NCBI RefSeq assembly: GCF_026151205.1
Contig: NC_087075.1
Span: 8,297,303 to 8,361,302, forward strand
Reading direction: 5' to 3'
Source of the DNA: Bolinopsis microptera
Lineage: Eukaryota > Ctenophora > Tentaculata > Lobata > Bolinopsidae
DNA length: 64,000 nt
How positions within the stretch are numbered: the stretch's first letter is position 1; every line of letters starts with the position of its first letter. Below, piece by piece: positions 50,169 through 62,360 of the stretch. The notes under the pieces were generated by a model that worked only from the letters and a program-made list of their open reading frames with translations, searched no databases and was not told the origin of the DNA. The position numbers and the translations under genes are program-made.

Positions 50169-53100
50169 TCAACAATCCCCAAAACAACCGCATTTCTTCC
50201 AACACTTCATGTTCAACTTTTTGCAAGAACAGTTTTTACAAAGTGAAGGTTGCGATGTTCCGCTTCGACCACAAGAACAACGGCTTCTTAGTTTAAGAAA
50301 AGGGTCTCTCGTTTTATTAGATAAATCGTACACGCGGCTTGTCCACAAGGGAACACAGGCACCGTTCGAGTTCACCCAACCCCACTGATAAGGATCCACA
50401 TGGGGAGGATCAGGGATATGAGCTCGGCCCCAAACATTCGTTGCAACATACAGAGCACGGCGCATGTGCAGGTAGAGTGCAGCCTTAGATGGTGGCAGTT
50501 GGCGCAGAGTCTTGATTGTCTTGAATTTAAAGGTATCTACTCTACCAACCGAGCAACCCAAACTCGGATTCCTCACTTTGTAGGTTGTTAACACAAATTG
50601 CATAACTTCTTCAAATTTGTCTATTAGCTTCAGAGGATCCGCCATTAACTCACTAAAAACTCGAGGAATGATATTATCTTTTAAATAGATGTTGAGCCAT
50701 GACAGCTGTCCAACGTCATAAAATGACTCCACATAGTCACACCCTGACATTGAAAATAGCAGGGGTAATCCTCGTAGCTGATGTGGAGTAAACGACTTGG
50801 ATGCCAAGTTAATGTTAATGAAGAGGATGCCAGTAGCAGATTTCCCAGACATCAATATGATGTTAAAATTGTCGGTTTTGGCCACTTCACAGAAGTGATT
50901 ATAATACTGAATCAATATGATTAAAACGTCAGTGTCATTACTCCTAACAACAACTCTCTTCAGTCCTTCCCGAATCGCACTAACAATATGAAGTACGATT
51001 CGGGAATCCGCCTCAAGGTGACTACAATCTTCCATTTCTGAGATATGATTTGAAGTAACCTTTCGGCGGTTCGTGAAAACATACTTTCTGTTTAATGATA
51101 ATGATTTCTCATAGAGAAAAGAAATTAACAAGTCATAAAACTTCTCTTTGCTTTTAATGTTTTTCATAAAATCTTTCACGAAGTCCTTGGGGAACGGTGA
51201 TTGTAATGAAAAATTAATATCACTTCCAGAACCCCGCGAACCCCGTGTTTTTTCTTTGAGCAAATGTTTGTCAGTATAATTATCGCACACAATGTCGATA
51301 CGACAATTGTTGCGTCCAATGTTTGATATATATTTCCAGATAGCTTCACAGAAGCTGTAAAAGTTCACATATTTTCCGGCAGCTCCAAGAAGAATCACCA
51401 CGAAACTGATGTCAACAATAAGTGCACCATCAACTGCAAAAGCTGCTTCCTTAGTAGATGATGACGTTTTGTGAATCCTTTTCAGTACGGCGCTCTTCGA
51501 AGAATTGAAACTTTCTCCGTGTTTAGTAAAGGCACCAGGAACATTAAATGGCTCATCCTCAAACGCCTCGACAGCTTCATCAAACCTATCAGAAACAACA
51601 TCTTTAATTTCCTGAATGAATGCTAATTCCTGATAAGAAGTTAGTCCTACTACTATAGGCGGGAGCTTTTCCTTATCTCCAGGGAGGAGCATTGAGTGTT
51701 TTTTAACGGGATCAGTGAAGTCTGTAGTGCACTTCACTAATCTTTCTTCCTTGAATATCAAGTATAATTCTTTTCCTTTGGATACCAAAGATCTGAGATT
51801 TTCCGTCATGGTCTTACAAGAGTTCATGGATTCTCCATTATGGAGGAAGACAATTAAGATATGATCAGCACTGAACGGGTTTGTGGAACGTATGATGCTT
51901 TCATAAGCTGATTTTACGTTTCTCAAAAATGCTGTTTGGACGGACGTATGGTCATCATGACGATGCTCATAGTCGTCCTCACGTGAAATACCCATAATGT
52001 CCTCAAACTCTCCCACGACTCTTATCAGCTCTGGACACGCTAGATTCCAGATGGAGCCGATGTCACTACCTAATGCTGCCTTGTAGGATTTGATAAGTTT
52101 GTTTGTTTGTTCGTGAGCTTGATCGCAAGCTATAGAAGAGAAGGGTCTTCCTGTCACCGATACGGCGAAATGTCCTTTAAGGAACACTGAATACAGAGAT
52201 GGGTTTGTTGACTGTAGCTGCTGAAGATCATCTACATGCACAGCCAACCATCGTTCATAGTTTATTCTATCCAGCATGAAAGCGTAGGGTAGAATACTTT
52301 CTAGCACTGAACAATACAAGGCGAAATCGCGTTCTCTCGATGCTCTCTCGAGAAGAAGGTATAATATCCCCAAGTCCAAGATCATATTCCAATAGTGGAA
52401 CATGTCTGAATTTATGAGGCTAGATTTTTCCCACTCATCCCAGTCTCTTCCATGATTGCATTCATGTGCAGCAATCTTAGCCTTGTAAAGCGAGACAGTT
52501 ACAACCTGATGATAGAATTTTTGAAATAAAACACTCTAATGTAAAAATAACGAATCAATTTTTTTGATATAAACACACTTTCTCTGGAAATGCTTAAAAA
52601 CACGATTAGGGTGCTCATGCTTAAGATATACATATTGTACATATTGTACATATTGTACATATTAACAATATGTTAGAGATACATGTACAGACTACAGATC
52701 TTTCCTAGGTCTACGGATCTTTGAGAAGATGACCTTTGTCTAAGATGAGGCTGCAAATTTTGAAATGGAATTAACAAAGTTTTATTTATGTCATGCACTT
52801 CAAGCTTTAGTTTGAATCAGATATCATGCACCGTTGATGCAAAATTAAATCAAGCATATCGCCAAATATAATTACCCCTCATTCAATAATTTGTTATTAC
52901 CTGGAGAATATACTTTGATCGGGATACATTGTTCGACACTGAGATCAAAGCAGTTCCAGCTCCAGTCTGGGTCATGTTAGCATTGTTCAAGCACTCAACA
53001 AGGCCACTCCCCTCGACAAGACGAGCGTACATTGTCAGGACCATCTGAATATATAGTAAGGTCCAAAGAGAAAAGATATGCAGCGTTAAATAACAATTTT

Positions 53101-56100
53101 TGACTAATGATATTATCGATATTGATCGTGCAGTGTTGTGATGGGCAGTGTTCAGTGGAAAAAATGCTGTTGAATATAAAAACAAAGACATGAAACCAAA
53201 ATAGGCAAACAAGGTAAACTCTCTTATCTTACCTTCTCGATATGAAAGCCGCCCATCAATGGAAAGTAAGTAGATTTCCCGTATTGCTGCGGGTAAAACC
53301 ACTGGATCTCTTTACATCGGGCATACAGTGGCTCATCAGATACGTCAACTGTCACTTGTCCCGGATTTAAGAAGGCCGTTGTTTTCCTGTAAGGTTTCCT
53401 GGTTAAGTTGGGTTAATATAATGTTTGTTTCTTGAAACGAAACTTTATTTCATGAACTTAATTTCACTGTACCACTTATACTTAAAAGATATACCAAAGT
53501 GCATATATTATATATATACTGCACAAATAATAATACAATACACAGTTACTCGGTTAGACAGACATTTTCTGTCAAAAAGAACATACTTGGCAATATCGAT
53601 CGTGTGTCTCATCATAGTGTGAGAAGTCGGAGATTCTTTTTGTAGGGGGTATGTCCCAACGATGGTTTTAGTAGGAGCGCTTGATGTTTGAGAGTGAAAC
53701 ACTCCCCAAGTGATAACGTTAGAATCTGCAGATGCTGCACACACAGAGTTCAACCAAGCTATCTCCTTTACTCGAGCTTCCTGGATCTGATTGGGAGCAA
53801 CAGTTAATCGTTTAAAGTAACAAAGAAAAATGAAAATTTGGAGATGCGTGAGAAGACGTATCCAGCGGATCGGGGGTAAAAACCATCACCAATTCCACTA
53901 AACGTTTATCCTTCAGTATAAAGTGTCCGTCTTCCGAGAAGATTAAAGTAAGGTAAAATGATCAGAGGCAACATATAAATGAGACGGCTACAGAATCGCA
54001 TTTTACTTTTAGCGGTTTCCCACTGTAAGCCGTTTCTAGCAGTATCAGTCGTTTCTCACATTTTTTGGCACAGCTTCAGTGCTTCACACTTAAGGCACAT
54101 TTTTCAAAATTGAAGTTATAAAAACCAAGTTCAATCTATCGTTATATTCTGGGTAAATTTCAAAATAAGGAGAATCAGTTACAAATTATGTCCAATTAAC
54201 TGTCTTTAAACCAATTGATTTCCAATTATGGATCGTTTTCAAACGTCTTGCACCGCCACCGTCTGATCCTTACAGTATAAAAAGGTAAACGTTTTCACTA
54301 AACAGGGGATATTTCACCATCATAAGACATTCACAAGCAAACTATTGAGGACTGTATATCTATTTGATTTTTATTCAAATTAACTAAAGCTCTTAAACTT
54401 CAAGCTGACATATTTTTTAGAAAGAATTATTAAAATTACCTCCTGCAATAATTTGTGGGTAGCTTTCCAACACACAGAAATATCTGCTTAAAATTCGTTG
54501 CAGGTTCGCATTCGCCGCATATTCCAAATATTTGCCGCTCTCAAGCCGCACTATGTGTCAAATTTTTCACGCATTAAGAAATTTTAGGCAAATTTTCGGA
54601 ACATTTTTCCACTCTCGTATGTTGCCCCTCACAATAATCCACAAGATATGTCCACAAGATACTATATTAATTTAATATATTTTAATGTATACTTTAATGT
54701 ACGTCTTGATAAATGTTTCTATGTTACCAATACCTTTGCTTCTGTGTTCAATTCTCGACACTCTCCACGTTGAACGGAATCAAGTTTATATGTTTTCGGA
54801 ATAAACGTTTCTTTACAGGGATCATAGGAAAAGTAATCAGGTAGAGGTGTTGTTACCTCTTTTACTTCCACATATTCCGCTGTTTCCATGGTGGTACCAC
54901 AATTATCTAAAAACAGTGTCAATAAAAACATCTTATTATTTAGTTTTAAACATAATAGCAATACGGTTACGCAATACGCATGAGGCTACTAATTCATCGG
55001 GTCAAAAGCGGCTGACGGTATCATCATTTCGGGAGAATATTGTTGGCTCTTCGTACCGAGTTGTTTTAAACTTCTTATAAAAGCCAACTTTTATCAGGTA
55101 TCATGTAAGAATTTTGGCGTTAATACCTGCATATACTTCTTACCTTGCGTTGGGAACTGGAAAACAGACATTGATGTTCCGTGGAAATGCTCAGAAGCAA
55201 TCCTGCTGGTGACGTTGCTGTCCAAGTTGTCTTTTCCGTGAATATGGAACAGTCCCATCCGACAGTTTAATGGAGAGACCACCTTATTATTAGAGTAAGT
55301 CTTGGCTGAGAGTTCTGCCAAGGATATGACCATCTTCCTATCTCTCCTAAAATGACATACCTGAAAATGAAAATAATACTTACAGTTGGTTAATAATTTT
55401 AATTAAATAAAATATATCGATATACGCTATGCAGCTTCTTATTAAAGTAAAAATTTACAAAGTTAATTATTTGTGGTCAATCCAACTACATACGCGGTAT
55501 CGTTTAAAGATGCGGTCATTGAAACGAAACAGCAAATTAAAATGTAGACTTCCTAACCTGTCCAGTAGCAGTCAGAGGATCCATGACGGAAGCTCGCTGA
55601 GTGTCTCCGTATAACTTCAAACTCATATAATGAGTTGTACTGGTCTCGTGCTCAGCAGCCCTCCTTCTATACAATGGATCCTGGATGGAAAGTAAATGAG
55701 AAACTATTGAATCGTTCATTAAATTGCTGGTCAGAACAAACGGATGTATTTTAGGTGATACTGTTTATGGAAAGTTTTGCGGTCGTGTTGCAAATAAGAT
55801 TTGAACATCATTTGTTATGTTTCATATCATCTACTCCTTACAGGAGTGATGGAAGCATATTTAACAACGAATTATTCTAATGTAACTTACCATTTTAAGA
55901 ACATCAGGTTTTTTCCGATGATTGTAATAGATTGAGTTTGATATACTCAAAATATCAAAAGACTCCACGTCAGTTACCCCGTAACACAGGTAGCTGACCG
56001 TCTTTCGAAGATCAACTGGAGCAGAAACTTTTTCAATGATGTTCTCGGAAAATGATCCAGCAAATCTACCGCCTGATGTGCAGTTAACAATCGAGTTCCG

Positions 56101-56946
56101 CACAAGTTTGAGATCGCTATGAATAGAGTTACTGCCCTGCTCCTTCTCAAAGGCTTGCTTCATGATACCATGAAGGTTTTGTTTTGCACAGATCATGACA
56201 TAACGCCACGCCCCATCATGTTCAATTACAATTTCTGCTCCAATATGCGTCTTCACGGAAGACAAAAATGATATTTCATTGTGAGCAAATTCTTGGTCCT
56301 TGTATCTATCTGATATAGTTGATGATACAAGTTCATTAAACAAACTAAAAAGCTGAGTGCGGGAATAAATTCCTCCTTTTTCTATCTTAGCAAGCAATGC
56401 TCTCATCAGCCTCACTCGTCGTAAGTGACATGGACGTTTTGGAGTGCTTGGAAGGTCCTCATCTTCGATAAGCCGTTTCCCTGGTGTCCATTGGCTGGCT
56501 TCACTTGAGGGGGTATTGGTCAAGTCACTCTCTTCTACTTCATCTTCTGGAGCAACAATTGGATTGCCTGCTGCTGCTAAATCATTGCTGTTTTCTAGGG
56601 TATCCTGAAGGGCTTGGTCTTGCTGGATAACTTCTTCCTCGTTTAATTGAGAAGCTGCCGCTATGGGGGCATAAGCGGTAGCTGTCTCTGGTTTCGTCTG
56701 GTAACGTTTTCTGCATGCTTGGTGAAAGGATGCTTTGATTTCGTTCAAAAAGTTGGCTATCGACTCGTGGTCGTCACGTAAACCGCTCCATCCTATCTCA
56801 TAAAGGTCTATGTCACTCCCGTGATTCACGTGATGAGATAGGAGGTTCTTTGCTATGTTAGAATTACCAGCATCATTTCCAACAATAAGCGGTTTACGTC
56901 CTGTCGTCTTACAAATTGGACATATCTTTCGAATCCTAATGTCCAT
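50169..56946 (-). CDS. Large eight-exon protein of a multicopy invertebrate family (DQAHEQ, nuclease-like, CXC)
   Basis: Exons, all GT-AG with matching phases: 56946-55891, 55680-55558, 55360-55144, 54906-54734, 53780-53587, 53386-53233, 53044-52901, 52505-50169; 4,398 nt, 1,465 aa. N-terminus: CPICKTTGRK with HHVNH (zinc-binding-like), then an acidic linker. Middle: KEIAWLNSVC and NVITWGVFHS, then SIACDQAHEQTNKLIKSYKA. C-terminal half: LEADSRIVLHIV, RSNDTDVLIILIQYYNHF and SGCDYVESFYDVGQL, spaced acidic motifs reminiscent of PIN/FEN-like nucleases. The end is Cys-rich (CSCGRS, then CKNCSCKKLNMKCWKKCGC), like a CXC/tesmin DNA-binding domain. From memory, similar uncharacterised proteins occur in many copies in cnidarians and other invertebrates, so it is probably transposon-derived; no other element parts were identified. 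All exons are open, so this copy looks intact. An acceptor (CTTTTCAG) lies 8 nt before the ATG. Confidence 0.75.
52626..52667. repeat. 9-bp tandem repeat TACATATTG
   Basis: About four units of TACATATTG in the last intron of the large minus-strand gene. Confidence 0.85.
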
Positions 56947-56949
56947 CAA

Positions 56950-57900
56950 AAATGCTGAAAAGTAGGTCTTGAAAGGATCTGAAAATTCACGAAAGAAAAA
57001 GTTATGTGGTTATGTTACAACATAATCAACATTGATCAATCAACATTGATTTGCTTATACTCATGTTTGTCAACATGTTAGAAGCTTCACTATCTTATGT
57101 TACTATAGGTCATGAAATCAAGAATATGCTCTAAGACGATGGCGCCAAACCTATGTAAAATGACGAAATAATCAAGCAATTTTTTTATCTCGTTAAGATG
57201 ATTCTAACCATTGTAATGACCAAGATGACCACTTATTTCCCATCAAAAGACCGAAGCTGAGATATCTTGTATTAAGTGTGTCAATCGATGCTCGTGAGAG
57301 TGTAAAAATGGGGTCTGAACTAAAAACGCAACAACTCGAAGTCTGAAGACTCTAAAACCATGCTTTACCCCACTTAATGTAATAAGAAAAACAAAATTAA
57401 GAAAAACAATAGTTTGGATCATTTAAAATTTAATGCAAAAGACGAGAATTTAGCTCTTATCAGAAGCAGAGATATCTCAAAATAAGTGAGATAAAGGGTG
57501 TGGTCATATAACTTTAGTCTTAGGGTCACGAAATCCTCTCCGAACTGCCTGGTTGGCAGTAACGGGTGGTGTGCTTTCTTGTTGAGTACAAAGGTTGGGA
57601 CTTGCCAACTCAAAGTTCCCATAGGAACCAGGAAGTCAACACTAACAGCTACCAAGCACCAGGAAATTTCTCTTTCAGATATCAGATGCAAGATAGTACA
57701 CGCACAAATGACGACACGTTAGACACAGATACCTAGCTCTAAGAGCCATTAAATCACCAGTAAATTTTCTTTCGGCATTTAGGTCCAAACGAAGTCACCC
57801 ACCACAGAGCTACGGATTCCAATTCGCTCATTCTGACTACAAAGACACACGGACAATGAGTAGTATTGGCACTTCTCCCTCAAGTAACCACTTTTCAGGT
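56950..57900. other. Spacer upstream of the large minus-strand gene
   Basis: No recognisable exon or domain. It should contain the promoter or upstream exon of the gene starting at 56946, but I see no clear TATA or initiator element. Confidence 0.4.
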
Positions 57901-58950
57901 CTTTTCAGTTAAGACTTCATTGAAGTGTGACCGGACGCTCTACAATCATCTAATAGCAGCAGAGTTCGACTAACAAATTTTTTGTTTAACTGAAGTTCAT
58001 CTCGGACATCCTGCAGAGATGCTTTATCACAGCCTGTCCCATTACACGGGGAACCCTTAGATCTACAGTACCCTGGTGGACAATATAGCTCACTAAAGCA
58101 TAACCGGACCAGGGATTAATAACAATGCAATGCTTCAGGGATGCAAATAGAACATCAAAATTTTAACGAATGCATTACTCAAACTTTGGATTCAATTTGT
58201 TAGCTCAACGTTACATGGTAAAAATACAGGACAGACAATCCTCCTTCAGGTTCATTGAGAAAATAGTACCCACTATTTGCATTACACATGGAAAGTATCC
58301 GCACTAATGATAACATAGGATCCCCATCAATCATTAATTCCTCTCAGATTCCCAGGCTGCATTTAAAGCACTCAACCTCACCAGTTTTAACTCCAGGTTC
58401 GTTCTGAACATCTCAGACCAACTCAACTTACTAGGTATTCACATCAAGTAGAACTTGGATCTTCCAGGACATGAAGGAGTAACGGCAAAGAACTGGCGGA
58501 CGAATTCGCAAGGGATGATCAATCCAACAACATCCCCATAGGACCAGAACCCTTTCTCCCAATTAGGCCACACTCAGTGACAAAGGAAAATCACACTTGA
58601 GATGTTCCTCCACAAACATAAATGCAGGAATTTTAATTCCCCTGGAACTCACATCAGATGGCTAACATGGCCGCTGTCAGGAAAGATCACAGCCCACTAG
58701 TTTGTTTTCAGAAAGTGGCAAACAACGTAAGATTATGAACACTTTTCAGGAGAAGCAGAAACATCCCAGCACCACCTCAGCAACTCTGCAAGGGCATTCA
58801 GATCGTGACACTCAGAATGAGGATAATTGGTAAACCCCTAATATAAGGACTACGGAGGTTCTTAACTGTTCTAACCAATCTTTCCCCTTTAGCAAGATCA
58901 CCCTGAACTCTACTATGGTGAGTAGAGTGTTACACTTTGTAACTGTGCTT
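57900..58950 (+). pseudogene. Decayed LINE segment with RNase H domain
   Basis: In several frames on the plus strand the RNase H pattern is visible near 58345-58530: DSQAAFKALNLTSFNSRF, then LPGHEGVTA, then ELADEFARDDQ, equivalent to SDSQAALKAL, VPGHSG and ADELAR of LINE RNases H. Near 58750-58800 a degraded Cys/His-type C-terminal block (about EAETSQHHLSNSARAF) follows. Many stops and frameshifts show age. RNase H after RT suggests an I-like LINE lineage. Confidence 0.6.
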
Positions 58951-59076
58951 AGCTTATCCTAGTATAGCTTTCAGTTAATCTTTCTAGTAAGATAAGAACT
59001 GTTATTGATATTTCTTATTGCATTTATTCTATAATGAATTGCATTACAAAGTATATATGTTTTTAGATAGATACCA

Positions 59077-59135
59077 ACCATCATGATTTCATTGCATACA
59101 TCAGACTCTGATGTATGCAATGAAATCATGATGGT
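59077..59135. repeat. Perfect palindrome, 28-bp arms, 3-nt loop
   Basis: ACCATCATGATTTCATTGCA continues to CAG, loop ACT, then the exact inverse. Immediately followed, 5 nt on, by a second, unrelated palindrome. Confidence 0.97.
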
Positions 59136-59139
59136 GAAT

Positions 59140-59218
59140 TGGTTGAATTTACTGTTGTTAATGTTTATTGCTCTGATGTCATCAGAGCAATAAACATTAA
59201 CAACAGTAAATTCAACCA
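59140..59218. repeat. Perfect palindrome, 39-bp arms, 1-nt centre
   Basis: The left arm begins TGGTTGAATTTACTGTTGTT and the right arm is its exact inverse around a single T. It forms a tandem pair with 59077-59135. Confidence 0.97.
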
Positions 59219-59555
59219 TATCTTCAAATTTGTGGAACAGTCGACAATACTGGATAGGGAAAACCCTGGATTCTTCCTACAAATGTATACATACTATCAC
59301 TATCCAGAACAAATAATATTTGCGTTATACTTTCAAACCAATTTCACAGTGTGATCATTTAAACTTCATGTTATGGACGTCAGCTAAATAAGATGCAACC
59401 GAAAATGCGACATGAGCACGTATATTTGATATGAGAGTAAAAATCGCGAAACAAAAAATTTGGTTAAATCTCCTTATTGCGATTTCTAACTGCGCGGCGT
59501 AGCGCGTACTTTGAAATCCAAATAAAAATTATTTTTGATTCAAATATCGGAAAAT

Positions 59556-59839
59556 AAAATTACGGCATACAGCAAATCTTGTGTAAAAAAATGTGATTAA
59601 CAATATTATGTTAAAAAAATTCGTCAAAAAGTTTAAGAACACGATGTCCCGCCCGATTTTCTGAAGTGACAATTTTGGGACTTTGACGGGCTATAACTTT
59701 CGCTAGGAGCAGCCATTTCCCCAAAACTTGGTACCAAACGACTCTACTCAATGAGACCTTTCCAATGATGTATAATATGTTGGGTTTTGAGACATAAAAT
59801 GTTCACCCACAAGTTGGCGCTCTTAGTACATACACTAAT
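59556..59839 (-). repeat. Core repeat A, copy 2 (inverted)
   Basis: Reverse complement of 44908-45200 with very few differences; it lacks the 13-bp duplication of that copy. It runs directly into the inverted GCGCTCAGCC module at 59848. Confidence 0.9.
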
Positions 59840-59847
59840 TATGTTCG

Positions 59848-60586
59848 GCGGAATGACAGGCTGAGCGCGGCCCAGTAGCAATTAACGAGCCATCGCAACC
59901 GATCAGCATCAGCAAGCTCACTCAAGCTGGCTTACTAACTACATCAAATGAGCTAGAGGAGGCTGTCAAAAGGAGGCAGATCATGATTGATGACGAAACA
60001 TTACTTTGCTCGCTACCACGTGACATAATCATGATTAACAGTAACCTAGCCGCGGCGACTCTGACTAATAACCTGGTAACACATAATTTGACTCATTTCC
60101 TTAAAAAGAGAGAGCATTGTGTCCGTCATATCCGTTTCACTTGTCTGTTGTCATACCTTCATACGTCAAGGTTACCAGACTACCAGTTACCACACATTTG
60201 TCAGCGACTTGTCTCACGTCGTGGTACCCTCATCGCGTCATTTCAGTTAATAATTTGCCCTATACATTTAATAATGCCCTATATAGCACTAGTAGAAGCT
60301 GATCTTACGGACATTTTCTATTCGATACTAAAGCTAGGGTATAATAATACACCTTTCATCGTATTTTCGACCGTAGAATCGATTAAAAGTGGTTTTGAAA
60401 TGATTTTGGTTTTAAAATAGGCCGAAAAGCCATGTTTTAAAACGTTTCAAAAAGTTAATTTTGTTGGCATTGATATCAGCCATGATTGATTGACGATGTC
60501 AACCCTTCCAGATCGTTGCTCTGCGAATTAATACTAATAGCTAACAACGCGATCTTACTGGGCGGCGCTCAGCTTGTCATTCGGTC
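59848..60586. mobile_element. Candidate small element bounded by inverted GCGCTCAGCC modules
   Basis: The left end carries AATGACAGGCTGAGCGCGGC and the right end the inverse-like GGCGGCGCTCAGCTTGTCAT, about 25 bp of imperfect inverted similarity. Between them lies an open frame of 187 codons (ending 60420) and the TTGATTGACGATGTCAACCC motif at 60487. Confidence 0.4.
59860..60420 (+). CDS. ORF of unknown function (up to 187 codons, ATG at 59983)
   Basis: The frame is open from about 59860. Upstream of the ATG it reads QAGLLTTSNELEEAVKRRQI, which has protein-like composition, so the true product may start earlier or this may be a fragment. The later part (YLHTSRLPDYQLPHICQRL, then hydrophobic stretches) looks less protein-like, possibly after a frameshift. 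No domain recognised. It lies inside the candidate inverted-repeat element. Confidence 0.3.
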   Translation, partial: AERGPVAINEPSQPISISKLTQAGLLTTSNELEEAVKRRQIMIDDETLLCSLPRDIIMINSNLAAATLTNNLVTHNLTHFLKKREHCVRHIRFTCLLSYLHTSRLPDYQLPHICQRLVSRRGTLIASFQLIICPIHLIMPYIALVEADLTDIFYSILKLGYNNTPFIVFSTVESIKSGFEMILVLK

Positions 60587-60600
60587 ATTCACATAGCCGG

Positions 60601-61941
60601 TTCCAATTAGAATTAGACCTCTCCATGGCCATGGAAACACAGTATTCCAGTATATTTATTTCTAGTTCCTGGCATCCAATAATTTAATTTCATTCCCCTT
60701 GATGGTTCCAATTAGAATTAGACCTCTCCATGGCCATGGAAACACAGTATTCCAGTATATTTATTTCTAGTTCCTGGCATCCAATAATTTAATTTCATTC
60801 CCCTTGATGGTTCCAATTAGAATTAGACCTCTCCATGGCCATGGAAACACAGTATTCCAGTATATTTATTTCTAGTTCCTGGCATCCAATAATTTAATTT
60901 CATTCCCCTTGATGGTTCCAATTAGAATTAGACCTCTCCATGGAATCACAATATTCCAGTATATTTATTTCTAGTTCCTGGCATCCAATAATTTAATTTC
61001 ATTCCCCTTGATGGTTCCAATTAGAATTAGACCTCTCCATGGCCATGGAAACACAGTATTCCAGTATATTTATTTCTAGTTCCTGGCATCCAATAATTTA
61101 ATTTCATTCCCCTTGATGGTTCCAATTAGAATTAGACCTCTCCATGGAATCACAATATTCCAGTATATTTATTTCTAGTTCCTGGCATCCAATAATTTAA
61201 TTTCATTCCCCTTGATGGTTCCAATTAGAATTAGACCTCTCCATGGCCATGGAAACACAGTATTCCAGTATATTTATTTCTAGTTCCTGGCATCCAATAA
61301 TTTAATTTCATTCCCCTTGATGGTTCCAATTAGAATTAGACCTCTCCATGGAATCACAATATTCCAGTATATTTATTTCTAGTTCCTGGCATCCAATAAT
61401 TTAATTTCATTCCCCTTGATGGTTCCAATTAGAATTAGACCTCTCCATGGCCATGGAAACACAGTATTCCAGTATATTTATTTCTAGTTCCTGGCATCCA
61501 ATAATTTAATTTCATTCCCCTTGATGGTTCCAATTAGAATTAGACCTCTCCATGGCCATGGAAACACAGTATTCCAGTATATTTATTTCTAGTTCCTGGC
61601 ATCCAATAATTTAATTTCATTCCCCTTGATGGTTCCAATTAGAATTAGACCTCTCCATGGAATCACAATATTCCAGTATATTTATTTCTAGTTCCTGACA
61701 TCCAATAATTTAATTTCATTCCCCTTGATGGTTCCAATTAGAATTAGACCTCTCCATGGCCATGGAAACACAGTATTCCAGTATATTTATTTCTAGTTCC
61801 TGGCATCCAATAATTTAATTTCATTCCCCTTGATGGTTCCAATTAGAATTAGACCTCTCCATGGAAACACAGTATTCCAGTATATTTATTTCTAGTTCCT
61901 GGCATCCAATAATTTAATTTCATTCCCCTTGATGGTTCCAA
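60601..61941. repeat. Satellite of 105/99-bp units, 13 copies
   Basis: Units begin TTCCAATTAGAATTAGACCT. Long (105 bp) units contain CCATGGCCATGGAAACACAG; short (99 bp) units contain CCATGGAATCACAATATTCC. The order is L L L S L S L S L L S L and a final 99-bp variant that keeps AAACACAG. Apart from this site the units are almost identical. Confidence 0.97.
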
Positions 61942-61944
61942 TTG

Positions 61945-62360
61945 ATTGGCCGACATCTGTCCGACAGCGACATCTGTCCGACTCAGAAAATAGGTTATTT
62001 GGACAATAGTTTATGTCGGATCCTACCGTACGATTTTCTTGAAACTTTCCATAAAGTATAGTGGTCATATGACGAATAATCTGTGTAAGTTTGAGCGAGT
62101 TTCTATGTGCCAAATTTAAGATATTACCTTAAACACTAAAAATATATCCAATTCGGTGGTTTTCAGTGGTTCCAAAGCATATATCTGGAGATCCAACGAT
62201 ACGATTTTCTTGAAACTTTCTAGATAGTAAGATAGCTTTAAGACAAATAATTTTTGCAAGTTTGATTAAATTTCTATGTGCCAAATTTGAGATATCACTT
62301 CAAACACACGAAAATAGTGTTGTCGGACAGATGTCGCTGTCGGACAGATGTCGTGTTACC
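61945..62360. mobile_element. Small inverted-repeat element with GACATCTGTCCGACAGC ends
   Basis: The left end has CGACATCTGTCCGACAGCGA twice-nested; the right end has the inverse GTCGGACAGATGTCGCTGTC. The inside is two diverged direct copies of a block of about 125 bp (ACGATTTTCTTGAAACTTTC, then TTTCTATGTGCCAAATTT). Partial copies of the end motif recur at 62990 and 63035. It directly abuts the 105/99-bp satellite. Confidence 0.65.

Noticed and set aside
58971..59354. Two ORFs sharing the start MVEFTVVNVYCSD on opposite strands
   Set aside because: The shared peptide comes from the perfect palindrome at 59140-59218 read from both strands, not from duplicated genes.
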